From: Thalassospira sp. HF15
Lineage (GTDB): Bacteria; Pseudomonadota; Alphaproteobacteria; Rhodospirillales; Thalassospiraceae
Length of the DNA stretch: 64,000 nucleotides
Direction of reading: 5' to 3'
Assembly (NCBI RefSeq): GCF_011806525.1
Contig: NZ_JAAVKI010000005.1
Location: 124,001 to 188,000, forward strand
The notes under the pieces were generated by a model that worked only from the letters and a program-made list of their open reading frames with translations, did no database searches and was not told the origin of the DNA. Below are positions 35,461 to 44,016 of this stretch, piece by piece. Within the stretch, counting starts at the first letter, position 1. Every line of letters starts with the position of its first letter. Position numbers and translations under genes: made by a program.

Positions 35461-36779
35461 GCCCGGTCGAAATCAGTATCATTATGGTCGTCGTCCTGTT
35501 GGCCCTTATATTCCTGCGCATGCCGATTGCATTGGCGATGGCTGTGGTCGGGGCTGGCGGATATGTGGTTCTGTCCGGGTGGTTGCCGTTGTCGGCCTAT
35601 CTGAAAACCGCAATTGTCGACAAATACATTTCCTATGATCTTGCGGTTATTCCGCTGTTTATCCTGATGGGGCAGATTGCCACGCGAACCGGCATCAGTC
35701 GGGCGATTTTTACCGCGTCGAACGCCTGGCTTGGCCATTGGCGCGGCGGCCTTGCCATGGCCTCTGTCGCAGGTTGCGCGGCATTCGGGTCGATTTGCGG
35801 ATCGTCAATTGCCACCGCGACCACGATGGGCCGGGTTGCCCTGCCTGAAATGCGTCGCCACGGATATTCCGGCGCGCTGGGTGCCGGGACGCTTGCCGCG
35901 GGCGGCACGCTTGGCATTCTGATCCCGCCTTCGGTGGTTCTGATCATTTATGCCCTTTTGACCGAACAGAACATCGTCAAACTGTTCCTGGCTGCGACCA
36001 TACCGGGGCTATTGGCGGTTCTTGGCTTTATTCTGGCGATTGGCGTTTATGTGCGCCTGTTCCCGGAAGAAGGCCCGGCACATCCCGGATTGCCGATGCG
36101 CGAACGCATCAAGTCACTTGGCGGTATATGGCACGTCGCCCTTGTTTTCATCGCCGTTCTGGGCGGGATTTATGGCGGCGTCTTCACCCCGGCCGAGGGC
36201 GCATCTGTTGGTGTGGTCCTGATTGCGCTGACCGGATTTCTGATGCGCAGCCTTTCGATCAAGGGCCTGTTTGAATGCGTGATTGAGACCGCCGGTACAA
36301 CGGCAATGATCTTTGCCATCATTTTCGGTGCGGATCTTTTCAATGTCGCCCTTGCCCTGACACGGGTTCCGACGATGGCGGCCGACTGGGTTGGTACGGC
36401 CGGGATTGCGCCGATGACGGTTCTGATGGTGGTCATTCTGTTTTACATCATCATGGGCTGCATCATGGACAGCCTGTCGATGATCCTTCTGACGGTGCCG
36501 GTATTCTTCCCGGCCTTTATGGCGATGGATTTCGGCATGGACCCAACCCATCAGGCCCTGTGGTTTGGCATCATTACCCTGATTGTTGTCGAATTGGGGA
36601 TGATCACGCCGCCGGTCGGACTTAATCTGTTTATGATATCGGCGATGGCACCCGATATCCCGACCAGCAAGATTTTCCGCGGGGCGGTGCCGTTCCTTCT
36701 GGTCGAGTGCCTACGCATCGCGGTCATTGTTGCGTTCCCTGCACTGACATTCTGGCTGGTGGATATCGTCACAGGATAG
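35457..36779 (+). CDS. TRAP transporter large permease (DctM), aromatic cluster plus arm
   Basis: 440 residues, about 12 helices. LRMPIALAMAVVGAGGY, GSSIATATTMGRVALPEMRRHGYSGALGAG, GTLGILIPPSVVLIIYALLTEQ and GMITPPVGLNLFMISAM are family elements. Much of it resembles the minus-arm DctM (GTLGILIPPSVVL, PPVGxNxF), so the two channels are the same subclass although the binding proteins differ. The stop is 14 bp before the MarR gene. Confidence 0.92.
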   Translation: MSPVEISIIMVVVLLALIFLRMPIALAMAVVGAGGYVVLSGWLPLSAYLKTAIVDKYISYDLAVIPLFILMGQIATRTGISRAIFTASNAWLGHWRGGLAMASVAGCAAFGSICGSSIATATTMGRVALPEMRRHGYSGALGAGTLAAGGTLGILIPPSVVLIIYALLTEQNIVKLFLAATIPGLLAVLGFILAIGVYVRLFPEEGPAHPGLPMRERIKSLGGIWHVALVFIAVLGGIYGGVFTPAEGASVGVVLIALTGFLMRSLSIKGLFECVIETAGTTAMIFAIIFGADLFNVALALTRVPTMAADWVGTAGIAPMTVLMVVILFYIIMGCIMDSLSMILLTVPVFFPAFMAMDFGMDPTHQALWFGIITLIVVELGMITPPVGLNLFMISAMAPDIPTSKIFRGAVPFLLVECLRIAVIVAFPALTFWLVDIVTG

Positions 36780-36793
36780 CTGCGCGCAAAAAG

Positions 36794-37285
36794 ATGGAGA
36801 CACTGTTGCAAGCAAACAAAAAGAAGAAAAACGATCCGGATACTGGCATTGCGGGCTTGTCACCCGACAGTCCGCTGCGCGGTTTTGTCGGCTATAACCT
36901 CAAGCGCGCCTATATGTCGATCCACAGCGATTTTGTCGCCAGCCTGACGCACCTTGATCTGAAACCGATAACCTATAGTGCGCTAGCCATTATCAACGAG
37001 AACCCCGACATCAGTCAGACGGATCTGGCCCGATCGCTTGCCATGGAACGTTCGAACATTGTCGTGATGGTCGATGAACTGCAGGCACGCGGCTTGATTG
37101 TGCGCAACAAGGTGCCAACCGACCGGCGCGTCTATGCGCTGCGGACCACCTCAAAGGGGATTGAGCTTTTCCTTGAAGCCAGCCGTGCCGTTCAAAAACA
37201 CGAAGACAAACTCCTCGAGGGGTTTGCGCCCGACGAACGTGCGCAACTTGTCGAAATGCTGATCCGAATTCAGCAGGTCAAATAA
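36794..37285 (+). CDS. MarR-family transcriptional regulator of the aromatic cluster
   Basis: 163 residues from the ATG at 36794; longer readings begin inside the permease gene. The winged HTH lies at about 75-135: ISQTDLARSLAMERSNIVVMVDEL (recognition) and the wing VPTDRRVYALRTT. An N-terminal Lys-rich stretch (QANKKKKNDPD) precedes the dimerisation helices. MarR proteins such as HcaR, CouR and FerC repress hydroxycinnamate genes and respond to the CoA thioester. By position this one should bind the two 19-bp repeats at 31911 and 32090. It lies inside the operon it would control. Confidence 0.87.
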   Translation: METLLQANKKKKNDPDTGIAGLSPDSPLRGFVGYNLKRAYMSIHSDFVASLTHLDLKPITYSALAIINENPDISQTDLARSLAMERSNIVVMVDELQARGLIVRNKVPTDRRVYALRTTSKGIELFLEASRAVQKHEDKLLEGFAPDERAQLVEMLIRIQQVK

Positions 37286-37307
37286 CGTTTAGATCAGGTA
37301 GGATTCC

Positions 37308-37769
37308 ATGCTGCGACTGTCCCGCGAAATCCGTGTTGAATGGGGTCACTGCGACCCGGCCCGGATTGTCTATAACCCCAACTTTTATGACTGGATGGAA
37401 GGCGGCCTTCTTGCCCTGCTTTCAGTTGCCGGGTTTGATCTTGCCACCATGATTGCAAAGGATGCCGACTTTCGCGGAACACCGCTGGTCCGTGCCGAGG
37501 CCAATTTCATGGCGCCCGCCCGGGTTGGGGACCTGATTGTCCATCATGTCGAAGTATCGCGCTGGGGCGGCAAATCGTTTGACCTTGCCCATCGGTTCAC
37601 CCTTGGCGAAACCAAATTGCTTGAAGGATCGCAAACGCGTGTATGGGCACGCGCCAATCCGGATAACCCGGCAAGTCTGGCCGCCGTTCCCGTACCAGAT
37701 AATGTCAAGGCTGCCTTGTCTGAGGACAAGGTTATCCGCATGACACTCCATCAGGAAACGCAGGTTTAA
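37308..37769 (+). CDS. Acyl-CoA thioesterase, 4-hydroxybenzoyl-CoA type (hot-dog fold)
   Basis: 153 residues with EVWGHCDPA-like motif VEWGHCDPARIVYNPNFYDWM (about residues 10-30), in which the Asp of HCDPA is the catalytic residue of the 4-hydroxybenzoyl-CoA thioesterase subfamily. It would release a free aromatic acid from an aroyl-CoA formed by the thiolase, for example 4-hydroxybenzoate or vanillate. 22 bp after marR and 23 bp before the dehydrogenase gene, so part of the rightward operon. YbgC-type acyl-CoA thioesterase is the alternative. Confidence 0.82.
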   Translation: MLRLSREIRVEWGHCDPARIVYNPNFYDWMEGGLLALLSVAGFDLATMIAKDADFRGTPLVRAEANFMAPARVGDLIVHHVEVSRWGGKSFDLAHRFTLGETKLLEGSQTRVWARANPDNPASLAAVPVPDNVKAALSEDKVIRMTLHQETQV

Positions 37770-37792
37770 TCGCTGGCATAAGAGGCCCGGCC

Positions 37793-39415
37793 GTGATCCC
37801 CTTTAAAGCCCCAATTGATGACATTCTGTTTGCCCTGTCTGCGACCTGCGATGAAACCGTTGCCGCAGAACACGGATTTGATGCTGAAATCACCCGAGAT
37901 ATCCTGGAACACTTCGCACGTTTTGCCGAAGACGTCATCGCACCGATTGACGAACCGGGCGATCAGGAAGGCTGCCGGTTTGAAAATGGCCGGGTCAGAA
38001 TGCCATCCGGCTTTCGTGAGGCCTATCAGGCCTATATTGAGCAGGGCTGGCAGGCAATCTCGCTGGCTGAAGAATTTGATGGTCAGGGTGCCCCGGCAAC
38101 CGTCTGTGGCGCGATCAGTGAAATACTGGCCGGTGCCTGCCATTCCTTTCAGATGGTCACCGGGCTTGTGCCGGGTGCGGCCCGGCTGATTGCGCAGTTT
38201 GGCACGGATGAGCAACGCCAGACATGGTTGCCAAAGTTGGCTTCCGGAAGCCACCTTGCCACCATGTGCCTGACCGAACCGCAAGCCGGATCGGATCTTT
38301 CGGATATCCGCACCGTCGCACGCCAGCAAGAAGATGGCCGTTGGGTTCTGAATGGGGAGAAAATCTTTATATCTGGCGGGGACCAGGACCTGAGTAATGA
38401 AATCCTGCATCTGGTTCTGGCCCGGACGGGCAGTCGTGAAGACGGTGTGCGCGGCCTGACCCTGTTTTTGTGCCCATCCCATACCCGCGAAACCGAACGC
38501 AATGCCGTGACGGTCACGCGGATCGAAGAAAAGATGGGGTTGCATGCCTCACCCACCTGCCAACTGGCTTTTGACGGGGCAACCGCAATCCCCATCGGTC
38601 CGGTTGGCAAGGGGTTGATGTGCATGTTTACCATGATGAACCATGCCCGCCTTGATGTCGCCCTTCAGGGGGTTGCGCATGCAACCCGCGCGCATCAAAT
38701 CGCCCAAAACTATGCCGCCGAGCGTAAGCAGGGCCGGGATCGCAACAGCGGCCAACCGGTTTCCATCGACCAACATTTTGACGTCGCGCGCATGCTATCC
38801 CGTCAGGACATGCTGGCCATGACCGGGCGTCTGATGACGTATAAGGCCTTTGCCCTGATGGAGACGGGCCAACATCCCGACTTGATTGAATTCCTGACCC
38901 CGATCTGCAAATCGTTCTGCACCGATGCCGGGGTTGAAGCGGCCGATATCGGGATACAGGTCCTTGGCGGGTATGGATATTTGCGCGAATACAGGGTCGA
39001 ACAAACGCTGCGCGATGCCCGCATCTGCAAGATTTACGAAGGCACAAACGGTATTCACGCCCTCACCCTTGCCGGCAGGCTGACCCGCCATAAGGAAGGT
39101 GCAAGCGCCAAGGCGTTTGAGAAACTGATCAGCGAATTGATTTCCGCATCAGGCGGCGATATCAGCCTGGTTACAGAGCTTCTGGAACACTGGCGTCAGA
39201 TGACGTCAGAAATCGCTTCCAACGACACACCAGAAAATTTCGCCGACGACTACATGCAAATCAGTGCTGCAGCGTATGGCGTTGCCCTTTGGAGCGAACT
39301 GACGCGTCGACTATCCCCATCGCAAACCGCGCGATATCAACAATGCCTTGATCAGATGCAGGAATGGGCAGCGATCACACTGGCCGCGAGCAAGGTGCGC
39401 AAAGCGTCTTCGTGA
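37793..39415 (+). CDS. Acyl-CoA dehydrogenase
   Basis: 540 residues from a GTG with SD AAGAGG. FAD-dependent acyl-CoA dehydrogenase of the long (AidB/DmdC-like) subgroup rather than the 380-residue type. MCLTEPQAGSDLSDIRT (158-174) is the flavin/substrate signature and E416 in CKIYEGTNGIHAL is the expected catalytic base. It would introduce the alpha-beta double bond into an arylpropionyl-CoA, letting the pathway accept dihydrohydroxycinnamates in addition to ferulate-type acids. It may act on aliphatic acyl-CoA instead. Last gene of the rightward arm. Confidence 0.87.
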   Translation: MIPFKAPIDDILFALSATCDETVAAEHGFDAEITRDILEHFARFAEDVIAPIDEPGDQEGCRFENGRVRMPSGFREAYQAYIEQGWQAISLAEEFDGQGAPATVCGAISEILAGACHSFQMVTGLVPGAARLIAQFGTDEQRQTWLPKLASGSHLATMCLTEPQAGSDLSDIRTVARQQEDGRWVLNGEKIFISGGDQDLSNEILHLVLARTGSREDGVRGLTLFLCPSHTRETERNAVTVTRIEEKMGLHASPTCQLAFDGATAIPIGPVGKGLMCMFTMMNHARLDVALQGVAHATRAHQIAQNYAAERKQGRDRNSGQPVSIDQHFDVARMLSRQDMLAMTGRLMTYKAFALMETGQHPDLIEFLTPICKSFCTDAGVEAADIGIQVLGGYGYLREYRVEQTLRDARICKIYEGTNGIHALTLAGRLTRHKEGASAKAFEKLISELISASGGDISLVTELLEHWRQMTSEIASNDTPENFADDYMQISAAAYGVALWSELTRRLSPSQTARYQQCLDQMQEWAAITLAASKVRKASS

Positions 39416-39518
39416 TTTAACGGATCAACAAAGACAAAGACGTTTGGAAATAGCGATGGTGCGCGCAATTGCAGGCCATAACAGCCCAACACGCAAAAAC
39501 AGATCGGCTATGGCATCA

Positions 39519-39555
39519 GAACCGGTGGCCTGCTTGGACGCATGGCCACCGGTTC
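39519..39555. other. Long hairpin between the aromatic cluster and the cyclase gene
   Basis: GAACCGGTGGCC (39519-39530) is a perfect 12-bp inverted repeat of GGCCACCGGTTC (39544-39555), loop 13 nt. There is no T-run on either side, so it is not a classical terminator; it may still help end or protect the convergent transcripts ending at 39415 and 39583. Confidence 0.5.
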
Positions 39556-39582
39556 CGAAGTTCGAGAAATGATCGGACCGGG

Positions 39583-40530
39583 TTAGCGAATAGCAACCGG
39601 GTTAATGATCATCTGTACTGCGCCTTTGAGTTTTGCCTGCCCCAGAACAAAGAGAAACTCGTGGGCACGATCCGCTGCCAGATCCCTGGTGACAATGTTT
39701 TCAAGGATATAAACGCCGTTTTCGGCCAGAAGCTTGACATGAACGGGGAAGAACGCACTCGGGTCCTCATGGGGAACTGCTTCGAGGCCCCATGTATCGG
39801 CACCCACGGCAACAACACCCTGTTTTGCCAACCACTCAGCGGCTTCCAGCCCGATGCCGGGTTCGGTCGTGCCATAAAGCTCGTTATCTTTCCCAACCAG
39901 ATCAAGCCAGCCAGTATGGATCAGCGCAACATCGCCCTTGCGGATTTCGGTACCTGCTGCCTTTTGGGCGGCCATGATATCATCAAGGGTAATAACGTAG
40001 CCGCCTTCAAGACGATCCGTTCCCTTGATTGCTGCAACGTCAAGCAACACGCCGCGCGTTGCCATGGGGGGAACGTTTTCAATACCAAGCTTGGTCAAGC
40101 CAGTGGCTGCGACCATGTCTTCGGCGTGGTTGTTGTTATAATAGGTATGATGATCACCGAGATGACCAAGGCCATCAATCTGGGTCCCCACACCAAGCCA
40201 GCCGGTGAACATGTCATCGTTATAGGTTCCGGCATTGCTGCCAATCGTTTTGTTGCCACTTTGCCCGGGTGAGAAAACCGTGACCGCAACACCGCGCGGC
40301 GCAAACGCCGGCGTATCACGTGAAATTTCCATCCCCAGTGAATAGACCTTGCCTTCGGAAACCAACTTGCTTGCTGCAAGTGTCACTTCCGAGGTCAAAA
40401 AGTTTGCAGCCCCGATCTGATCTTCCGGCCCAAATTGGGAACCGAACCTGTCATGAGCGGACGCAGAGCCGATTGTTCCGATTGCACCGAGCATCACGGA
40501 TGCGAAGGTGATGATTTTTACTTTTTGCAT
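39583..40530 (-). CDS. Secreted cyclase-family (kynurenine formamidase-like) metal hydrolase
   Basis: 315 residues with a Sec signal peptide (MQKVKIITFASVMLGAIG, cleavage after SASA), thus periplasmic. The PF04199 cyclase fold is supported by GWLGVGTQIDGLGHLGDH (about 108-125) and ATRGVLLDVAAIKG. In this family the metal site is usually HxGTHxDxxxH; here it reads GVGTQIDGLGH, so the first two His are replaced, as in one known subgroup with TQxD. Substrate unknown, perhaps an ester, amide or lactone of an aromatic compound. SD AGGGAGGAAAT precedes the ATG. It is convergent with the aromatic operon. Confidence 0.85.
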   Translation of the reverse strand: MQKVKIITFASVMLGAIGTIGSASAHDRFGSQFGPEDQIGAANFLTSEVTLAASKLVSEGKVYSLGMEISRDTPAFAPRGVAVTVFSPGQSGNKTIGSNAGTYNDDMFTGWLGVGTQIDGLGHLGDHHTYYNNNHAEDMVAATGLTKLGIENVPPMATRGVLLDVAAIKGTDRLEGGYVITLDDIMAAQKAAGTEIRKGDVALIHTGWLDLVGKDNELYGTTEPGIGLEAAEWLAKQGVVAVGADTWGLEAVPHEDPSAFFPVHVKLLAENGVYILENIVTRDLAADRAHEFLFVLGQAKLKGAVQMIINPVAIR

Positions 40531-40754
40531 TATTTCCTCCCTAAGTTGATAAGGACTCAGGGAATGGCAATTGTTGTGCCAAGAGAAAAATGGCAGAAAC
40601 CTTGGGAAGTCAGCATTGCTTTGAGCGGTGAACGATCATCCATGACCCCGAAATGATCGGTTGCCGCTCAGGTTGAACATGATGCGATGCATTACAGCGC
40701 CTGCGATCCAGCAGATTTTTGTGATGCTGTTTTATCTTTCGGATAAAAAGGCGA

Positions 40755-40840
40755 TGGTGCCCCCGGGGAGAATCGAACTCCCACTCACTAGGTGAAACAG
40801 ATTTTGAGTCTGCCGCGTCTACCAATTCCGCCACAGGGGC
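40755..40840 (-). tRNA. tRNA-Leu (anticodon CAA)
   Basis: Reading the minus strand from 40840: acceptor GCCCCTG pairs with CGGGGGC, D-arm GGCGGAATTGGTAGACGC, anticodon stem-loop CAGA-CTCAAAA-TCTG (anticodon CAA), a long class II variable arm (TTTCACCTAGTGAG), T-arm GGGAGTTCGATTCTCCC, discriminator A and an encoded CCA. The 86-nt length and GGTAGACGC D-loop are typical of tRNA-Leu. Confidence 0.95.
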
Positions 40841-41055
40841 AGGCAATACAGGTGCGTGTGCGCACCGTCCATCGACGGGCGGGATAATAGCTGTAAATTT
40901 CGCCGGGTCAATGGGGCTTTGTGCAAAAATGCGTCGCTGCAAACGTCAATAAACTGCGTCATTGCGATTGGCGGCAAAATGCGGTTTGATCTGGCCTGAT
41001 TTCAAGGCCAAGCGCCGCACACCAATTGCACATAACCGATACAAGGCGCATAGCC

Positions 41056-41643
41056 GTGATCCGCAGCCTCTATGACTGGACGATGAAACTCGCTGGCCAC
41101 CGCCATGCTGGCTGGGCCCTGTTTTTCATTGCCGCGATTGAAAGCTCTGTCTTTCCGATTCCACCAGATATTCTTTTGATCCCGATGATCATCGCCGCGC
41201 CCACGCGCGCCTGGCGCTATGCTTTGATCTGCCTTGTCGGTTCGGTGCTTGGCGGACTGGTTGGCTATGGCATCGGCTTCTTCCTGTTCGAAACAGTCGG
41301 CCAACCGGTGCTGCAGCTTTATGGCTATGCCGACAAGTTCGATCAGTTCCGCGACTATTATAATGAATGGGGTGCTTGGGCGGTGTTTATCGCCGGTGTG
41401 ACGCCATTCCCCTATAAAGTGATCACCATCCTGTCAGGGGTAACCGCCCTTGATCCGGTTGTTTTCACGATTGCATCGATCCTTGCACGCGGGTTGCGGT
41501 TCTTTGTCATTGCAGCCCTGATCTGGAAGTTCGGCCCTGCGATCCGCGACTTCATCGAAAAACGACTGGGCCTCGTTTTCACCATATTTATCGTGGTTCT
41601 TGTCGGTGGGTTTGCTGCACTTAAACTGATCCCGCATGGTTGA
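41056..41643 (+). CDS. DedA/YqaA-family membrane protein (VTT domain)
   Basis: 195 residues from the GTG at 41056; an in-frame TTG at 41026 is a weaker alternative. Helices follow the VTT (SNARE-associated Golgi) pattern with ESSVFPIPPDILLIPMIIAAP, LGGLVGYGIGFFLFE and FIAGVTPFPYKVITILSGV, which is characteristic of the YqaA branch. DedA-type proteins are inner-membrane lipid scramblase- or flippase-like proteins. It precedes dsbB by 43 bp on the same strand. Confidence 0.85.
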   Translation: MIRSLYDWTMKLAGHRHAGWALFFIAAIESSVFPIPPDILLIPMIIAAPTRAWRYALICLVGSVLGGLVGYGIGFFLFETVGQPVLQLYGYADKFDQFRDYYNEWGAWAVFIAGVTPFPYKVITILSGVTALDPVVFTIASILARGLRFFVIAALIWKFGPAIRDFIEKRLGLVFTIFIVVLVGGFAALKLIPHG

Positions 41644-41686
41644 CCCGATGCCGAATTCTTATGGAAGCCAATAAACGGACCCTCTG

Positions 41687-42193
41687 ATGTTCAATCTGCT
41701 GCGCCCCCGCTTCATTCCGGCCTTTCCACCCATTGCCCTGCTGCTGATTTCAGCGGGCAGCATCGGCTTTGCGCTTTATGCACAATATGTCCAGAAGCTG
41801 CTGCCCTGTGTACTGTGCCTGTATCAGCGTGTGCCGTTTTATGTGGTTGCCGGTTTTTCGGTGGTTGCCTTGCTGCTCATTCGTTTTCCAGCGCTTGCAA
41901 GGGCCGTGGTTTATCTGTGTGCTGCAACGTTCGCGGTTGGCACCGTGATCGCGTTTTATCACGTCGGGGTTCAGGAACTTTGGTGGGAAGGGCCTGCCAT
42001 GTGTGGCGGCGTTCAAAGTGGTGCCGGATCGATCGCCGATCTTAAAGCGCAGCTTATGGCACAGCCGATCATTCGCTGTGACAAGATCGACTGGACCCTG
42101 TTTGGCATTACCATGCCGACCGTGAATGTGTTTTTCTCGGCGGCACTGACCATTTTTTGCCTGATCGCACCGTCGCGCTGGATGAAGAAATAA
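41687..42193 (+). CDS. dsbB: Disulfide bond formation protein B
   Basis: 168 residues, four helices. The two redox Cys pairs are C41-C44 (PCVLC) in the first periplasmic loop and C106/C131 (AMCGGV, IIRCDKIDW) in the second. LYQRVP after the CxxC is the family's quinone-site segment. It would pass electrons from DsbA to the respiratory quinone pool. No dsbA is nearby. Confidence 0.9.
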   Translation: MFNLLRPRFIPAFPPIALLLISAGSIGFALYAQYVQKLLPCVLCLYQRVPFYVVAGFSVVALLLIRFPALARAVVYLCAATFAVGTVIAFYHVGVQELWWEGPAMCGGVQSGAGSIADLKAQLMAQPIIRCDKIDWTLFGITMPTVNVFFSAALTIFCLIAPSRWMKK

Positions 42194-42325
42194 CATCCCG
42201 AAATCATAAATGATGATCTGGCACCCAGATTTGTAGCGACCAAGCCACAACTAGCGTGCCTCTGAACCGCGACTTTCGCCGTGGCAGCTTTTTCTTTGTG
42301 TTTTGTAAAACGCGTTGCAACACGA

Positions 42326-42892
42326 TCAGAAGTCGTAATCCAGTTCGGTATCCCAGTATAAAAAATCCCGCCAACTTTCATGAAGATAGTTTGGCGGGAA
42401 ACGACGTCCTGTGCTTTGCAGTTCGTGCATTGTGGGCTGTCCCGGCGTCCTGCGCAGTCGCAGGCCCGCCTCGCGCACCGATCGACTGCCCTTGTATAGG
42501 TTGCAGTCAGAACAGGCCGTGACGATGTTTTCCCAGTTGGTCCGCCCGCCACGCGCACGCGGAATAACGTGATCAAAGGTCAGTTCATTGGTCGGCAGGC
42601 GATCACCGCAATACTGGCAGGAAAACTCGTCGCGCAAAAAGACGTTGAACCGGGTGAAGGCCGGGCTGCTTTTAAGCGGAACATATTCCTTAAGGGAGAT
42701 AACGCTGGGCAGGCGCATTTTAAAGGATGGGGAACGTACTTCGCGGTCGTATTCGGAAAGAACATCGACGCGTTGGAGAAAGACCGCCTTGAGCGTATCC
42801 TGCCATGACCAAAGAGACAGAGGAAAGTAGCTCAACGGCCGAAAGTCGGCGTTAAGAACAAGTGCCGGACACGCATTGGGCGATAAATGCAT
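42326..42892 (-). CDS. HNH endonuclease family protein
   Basis: 188 residues. Zn-binding pairs C92/C95 (CQYC) and C127/C130 (CSDC) frame the HNH motif: H108 in TFDHVIPRARGG and N in WENIVTACSDCN. The N-terminal half (ALVLNADFRPLSYFPLSLWSWQ) is the usual lead-in of the widespread chromosomal RNA/DNA-processing HNH group found singly in alphaproteobacteria and not tied to phages. Function uncertain; no restriction or mobile genes lie nearby. Convergent with dsbB, 132 bp apart. Confidence 0.88.
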   Translation of the reverse strand: MHLSPNACPALVLNADFRPLSYFPLSLWSWQDTLKAVFLQRVDVLSEYDREVRSPSFKMRLPSVISLKEYVPLKSSPAFTRFNVFLRDEFSCQYCGDRLPTNELTFDHVIPRARGGRTNWENIVTACSDCNLYKGSRSVREAGLRLRRTPGQPTMHELQSTGRRFPPNYLHESWRDFLYWDTELDYDF

Positions 42893-43210
42893 ACCATCCG
42901 CTCCACCGTGTTTACCGAGTCGCTTGCTTTATTTAGCAGGTCCGGGAATCGCTGTTGATGAAGATATCATGACGTTTCACCAAACCGGGCGACACGGCGA
43001 CGTAAACCACTGATAGAGCAAAGTATAGAACAAATTTCCAAAAGCGCAAAGCCCGTGTTCCGCCGAGTCGCGTTTCTTCACGCAACATCCTTGCGCAACC
43101 CTTGGAACCCCTAGGCGAAGACGATATCGCAGGGCACAAAAAAAGCCGCCTGACCATGTCATGACAGCGCATCGTGCATGTGGAAATGCGGCAGTTGATT
43201 AAAGACCTGA
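42893..43210. other. Gap between HNH and rpmB genes, no supported gene
   Basis: About 320 bp to the rpmB terminator. A 79-codon frame exists on the minus strand (42933-43172), but it has no convincing SD, odd composition and no recognisable domain. I see no tRNA or clear operator. The HNH promoter should lie in the first part. Confidence 0.5.
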
Positions 43211-43214
43211 AAAA

Positions 43215-43245
43215 ACGAAAGGCCCGCTAAAAAGCGAGCCTTCGT
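43215..43245 (-). terminator. Terminator after rpmB
   Basis: On the minus strand, ACGAAGGCTCGCT pairs with AGCGGGCCTTTCGT (43245-43233 with 43228-43215) around TTTT, followed by a T-run. It begins 30 bp after the rpmB stop. Confidence 0.85.
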
Positions 43246-43274
43246 AAATTCTGTCTGTAAAGCAGAAGCCTGAA

Positions 43275-43568
43275 TTAGGCAGTTTTTGCTTCAACAGCTT
43301 TGGCGACCTGGCGTTTGATTTTCACCAAATCTGCCGGCAGCTTTGCATTTGCAGTGCTGAGCAGATATGCATCCAGACCACCACGTTTTTCGATGGTGCG
43401 GACAGCATTGGTGGTCAGACGCAGACGCACCGAACGACCGAGCGACTCACTAAGCAGCGAGGTCGGCTGCAGGTTCGGGAGGAAACGACGTTTGGTACGA
43501 TTGTGGGCGTGGCTCACATTCATGCCGACCAAAACGCCTTTGCCGGATACCGGGCAGCGACGTGCCAT
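43275..43568 (-). CDS. rpmB: 50S ribosomal protein L28
   Basis: 97 residues from the ATG at 43568 (start MARRCPVSGKG, the conserved L28 N-terminus). NVSHAHNRTKRRFLPNLQ binds 23S rRNA; the extended C-terminus with KIKRQVAKAVEAKTA is normal in alphaproteobacteria. The frame runs 17 codons further upstream but without a better start. Monocistronic, ended by a strong terminator. Confidence 0.97.
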   Translation of the reverse strand: MARRCPVSGKGVLVGMNVSHAHNRTKRRFLPNLQPTSLLSESLGRSVRLRLTTNAVRTIEKRGGLDAYLLSTANAKLPADLVKIKRQVAKAVEAKTA

Positions 43569-44016
43569 GACCTGATCTCCTGGTCTATAAATTCGCAAAA
43601 GGACGCTTGGCCTGAACATGCAGGCCCGCGCTTGGAGCCGGGTTATTACCGCCTCTGACCAATGGCGTCAAGCCTTCATCAAGCGAAAACCGCGACAAAA
43701 ACGCTTATTGGCACCGTTTTCGCCCTAAACCCCGATTTGGCGTGTCATTTGCCCAACTCAACCGCACGGAATCTGTGGCTTTTCAAACCGGGGCGACAAT
43801 ACCAAAGACCTCAGTTACCGACAATTATGCGATTTTAGCCAACATCTGATTACCGATTCTCTGTCCTTATATAACGTCATTGTCTGTTTTCTTTCCGTGC
43901 GGCGTCCGTGGTTTCAATCCGCACGCTTTATTGATACGGATCAAAACGCAGACGCGCGCAGCATGGTAAGTTCAACACCATGAGTTAAGAAATCCGTTTC
44001 GGGAGCATGACGGGAC
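43569..44016. other. 448-bp gap with a hairpin and an FNR-type box
   Basis: No coding frame is convincing. It should hold the rpmB promoter (leftward) and the promoter of the small membrane protein gene (rightward). A 7-bp stem CGTGCGG/CCGCACG (43896-43902 and 43919-43925) precedes the FNR box by 5 bp. A small RNA in the middle cannot be ruled out but nothing recognisable is seen. Confidence 0.5.
43931..43944. promoter_or_regulatory. FNR/FixK/Anr-type binding site
   Basis: TTGATACGGATCAA is a perfect match to the TTGAT-N4-ATCAA consensus of the Crp-FNR family. Its centre is 79 bp upstream of the ATG of the small membrane protein at 44017. A class II arrangement would put the transcription start near 43979, with a weak -10 (TAAGTT, 43967-43972). 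Confidence 0.7.

Noticed and set aside
40755..40840. tRNA-Leu as an integration site
   Set aside because: No partial copy of the tRNA 3' end was noticed elsewhere in the window and no integrase is adjacent.
42326..42892. HNH nuclease as part of a restriction, homing or phage system
   Set aside because: No methyltransferase, intron, integrase or phage gene nearby; it sits among housekeeping genes as a single chromosomal copy.
42933..43172. 79-codon minus-strand frame between HNH and rpmB
   Set aside because: No SD, Arg/Cys/Ser-rich composition without pattern, no homology recognised; kept only as a note in the gap entry.
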